NCBI RefSeq assembly: GCF_000308655.1
Contig: NZ_BAGC01000005.1
Location: 61,755 to 125,754, forward strand
DNA from: Nocardia niigatensis NBRC 100131
GTDB taxonomy: Bacteria > Actinomycetota > Actinomycetes > Mycobacteriales > Mycobacteriaceae
DNA: 64,000 bases
Direction: 5' to 3'
Of this stretch, positions 62,213-64,000 are shown one piece after another. A model generated the notes under the pieces. That model made no database searches, had not been told where the DNA came from, and worked only from the letters and a program-made list of their open reading frames with translations. Position 1 is the stretch's first letter. Every line of letters starts with the position of its first letter. A program made the position numbers and the translations under genes.

Positions 62213-64000
62213 TCACTTACACAGGTCGTCCGCGGCGTTCACATGCTCGAGATCGGAGGGGAGTGCGACCGGAGCCGCACTGGGTCCGCCCGAGTCGCTG
62301 GGCGTGTCGGGCAGGACCTGGCCGAAGGCGGTGGGCGCCTTCACAGTGCCGGTGAAATCGGAACCGGCAACCACTTCGACAATGCTGCCCAGCCCGCTCG
62401 CGGGCTCCAGGATGGCGCCCGGGATGGCGCTGGCAACCGTTCCGGCCTCGGCCTCGTGGCCGTTCGAATAGCGCACCATGGTCTTGGGGGAGGTGCCGTC
62501 GGCGTAATTGCCGGTGCTGTAGATCTGGAAGCCCTGCGCGGCCAGCTTGGTCGCCGTGGTGCTCGCGAGGCCCGACGTGAGCGAGCCGTTGGACACCTGC
62601 ACCGAGACGGTGCTCGGATCGACCGCCATCAACTTGGGTTTGGCGACGGGCGCGGCGCTGCTGCTGGGCGCGGGGTCGGTCTTCTTCTCGCCGGGCAGCG
62701 GCTGGTCGTCGATGACGGCGCGGAAGATGGCCTTGATGTCGGATTCGCGCGGGATCTCGTTGCCGTAGGAGGTGGTGCCCGCGGTCGGGACGGTCAGGAA
62801 GGTGATGGCCCCGGCCTGCATCTTCTGCATCGAACGGCCCAGTGTCAGCAGGTCTTTGGTGGTGACATTGTCCATGAAGGAGTGCTTGGCGAAGGCGTCG
62901 ATGAAACCGTTGAGCTTGCCCGGATCGAAGAGCACCTTGCTCGACAACGCGCTGCGCAGCAGCGAGGACAGGAACCGCTGCTGCCGGTTGATGCGGTCGT
63001 AGTCGCTGCGCTCCTCGCCGTAGACGTGCCGGGCGCGCACGTAGTCCAGTGCGGTGGAACCGTTCACGACCTGCTTGCCGGGTGTGGTGAGCACGGTGCC
63101 GAGGACCTCGTCGACCAGCGGCTTGGTGGTGCACACCTCGACGCCGCCGACCACGTCGACCATGGACTCGAAGCCGGAGAAGTCGATACCGACGAAGTGG
63201 TTGATCTTCAGGCCGGAGAGCTTGGTGATCACCTTGGTCAGGCACTTGGGCCCGCCGAGCGCGTAGGTGGCGTTGAGCTTGTCGCCGTCGGCGGCGGGGA
63301 ACTTGTCGCCGGTGTAGACGGCCTTGTCGTTGTCCCAGCCCTCGCAGATCGGGCGGGAGACGTCGAGGTCGCGGGGGAAGGACACGGCGACCACGCGGGC
63401 CCGGTTGGCGGGGATGTTGACCAGCATGACGGTGTCGGAGCGCGCGCCCTCGGCATCGTTCACGCTGCCCGCGCCGAGGCTGGCGTTGGCACCCGCGCGG
63501 GTGTCGGTGCCGACGATGAGGAAGTTCTCGTCACCGGTCTGCCCGTCGGCGTCGACGACGTCGGGGGAGTTGTCGTCGAGGGCGGACACCTGCTGGAAGT
63601 TGTTGTCCTTGGCCCGCAGATAGCTCCAGCCGGTGCCGGTCACGATGAGCGCGATGACGGCGACCATGGCGAGCGTGACGCGCCCGGCCAGGTGCAGTCG
63701 CCGGTTGCGGCGGCGGCGCGTGCTCGAAATCCATTTGGCCGGTGCGGGTCCCACGGCCGCCGGAAGCGCGGTGGTCGGATAGTCGGCGGGCGACTTGACC
63801 TTCCGCGCGAGCAATGCCCGGGTGCGGGCGGCCGCGGTCGCCGGGGGTGGGGTGGCGGCGGTGACCGGGGGTAGTTCCTCGGTGACGGGATCCGCGGTCG
63901 GGTCGACCGGGCGCGCGGCGCGAGCGGTGCCGGGCGCGTTCACGACCCGGCGCAGGTGGCTGGTATCACGTACGGCCCGCTGGGCGCCGGTGTTCGCCGC
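62213..64000 (-). CDS. LytR-CpsA-Psr family cell-wall ligase with LytR_C domain (5' end outside window)
   Basis: Phosphotransferase that attaches arabinogalactan or other polymers to peptidoglycan. At least 595 residues are visible; the frame is open to the window edge and the first methionine-like codon inside (GTG at 63943) is preceded by 19 more sense codons, so the start is probably outside. One membrane helix (VTLAMVAVIALIVTGTGWSY), then the LCP domain with GTDTRAG, RSDTVMLVNI, SFPRDL and RHVYGEERSDYDRINRQQRF, then a C-terminal LytR_C domain (VQVSNGSLTSGLASTTATKL). Orthologue of Rv0822c. Confidence 0.94.
   Translation of the reverse strand, partial: AANTGAQRAVRDTSHLRRVVNAPGTARAARPVDPTADPVTEELPPVTAATPPPATAAARTRALLARKVKSPADYPTTALPAAVGPAPAKWISSTRRRRNRRLHLAGRVTLAMVAVIALIVTGTGWSYLRAKDNNFQQVSALDDNSPDVVDADGQTGDENFLIVGTDTRAGANASLGAGSVNDAEGARSDTVMLVNIPANRARVVAVSFPRDLDVSRPICEGWDNDKAVYTGDKFPAADGDKLNATYALGGPKCLTKVITKLSGLKINHFVGIDFSGFESMVDVVGGVEVCTTKPLVDEVLGTVLTTPGKQVVNGSTALDYVRARHVYGEERSDYDRINRQQRFLSSLLRSALSSKVLFDPGKLNGFIDAFAKHSFMDNVTTKDLLTLGRSMQKMQAGAITFLTVPTAGTTSYGNEIPRESDIKAIFRAVIDDQPLPGEKKTDPAPSSSAAPVAKPKLMAVDPSTVSVQVSNGSLTSGLASTTATKLAAQGFQIYSTGNYADGTSPKTMVRYSNGHEAEAGTVASAIPGAILEPASGLGSIVEVVAGSDFTGTVKAPTAFGQVLPDTPSDSGGPSAAPVALPSDLEHVNAADDLCK

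Overview
This 64 kb window comes from a high-GC actinobacterium of the mycolic-acid group. Nocardia or a close relative is the best fit. Indicators are an antigen-85-like mycolyltransferase, the mannan-related lipoprotein LmeA, mycothiol synthase MshD, GlnR, DUF3073, DUF397, and a gene order that matches, from memory, the mycobacterial block from Rv0759c (HIT protein) to Rv0822c (LCP protein). Coding density is high. No tRNA, rRNA, CRISPR array, phage or intact transposase was seen.

Layout. 1-7.2 kb: HIT protein (cut by the window edge), purD, a 740-bp mosaic of repeats and gene debris, an M23 peptidase, an aminotransferase, a TetR regulator and purB. 7.3-15.8 kb: second HIT protein, secreted mycolyltransferase, DUF397 protein with a divergent small protein, oligopeptidase B, glutamate decarboxylase beside the wreck of its antiporter gene, an M20 peptidase and a metallo-beta-lactamase-fold enzyme. 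16-23.7 kb: purS-purQ, a cytosolic AmiC-like sensor divergent from a MarR regulator, M18 aminopeptidase, a GT87 mannosyltransferase and purL. 23.8-30.7 kb: membrane and hypothetical proteins, CPBP protease, sterol-carrier-like protein, YhgE/Pip-type membrane protein and purF. 31-36.4 kb: a complete oligopeptide ABC transporter operon with fused ATPase domains. 36.7-42.5 kb: purM, DUF3073, the operon ygfZ-MOSC-asparaginase, and a class IV aminotransferase. 42.6-48.7 kb: cydA-cydB-cydD-cydC (cytochrome bd oxidase and its maturation transporter). 49-53.4 kb: a leftward sulfur block (lmeA, thioredoxin-like, poly-cysteine attenuator ORF, DUF4395, sulfurtransferase, sseC, then a 31-codon membrane peptide with a nitrobindin-like protein). 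53.6-64 kb: glnR-mshD, the phosphate operon pstSCAB behind a PHO box, an MFS efflux pump behind a TetR-type palindrome, phoU and an LCP cell-wall ligase cut by the window end.

Shared biology. Seven purine genes (purD, B, S, Q, L, F, M) lie on the + strand as separate units rather than one operon. GlnR, PstSCAB and PhoU give the right end a nitrogen/phosphate theme. The 50-52 kb block handles sulfur transfer and carries a cysteine-sensing upstream ORF.

Two features run through the whole window. First, 18 genes have a TANNNT-type -10 box only 6-8 nt before the start codon, the signature of leaderless transcripts; this fixes several start codons. Second, a dispersed intergenic repeat of about 100-150 bp, typically ending in a CGGGGAGGCGGGGGAG-like block, occurs eight times, sometimes directly against a stop codon or a promoter. 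The least explained spot is 48.7-48.93 kb, where an 11-codon ORF with a perfect ribosome binding site is followed by three hairpins and no downstream gene in its orientation.
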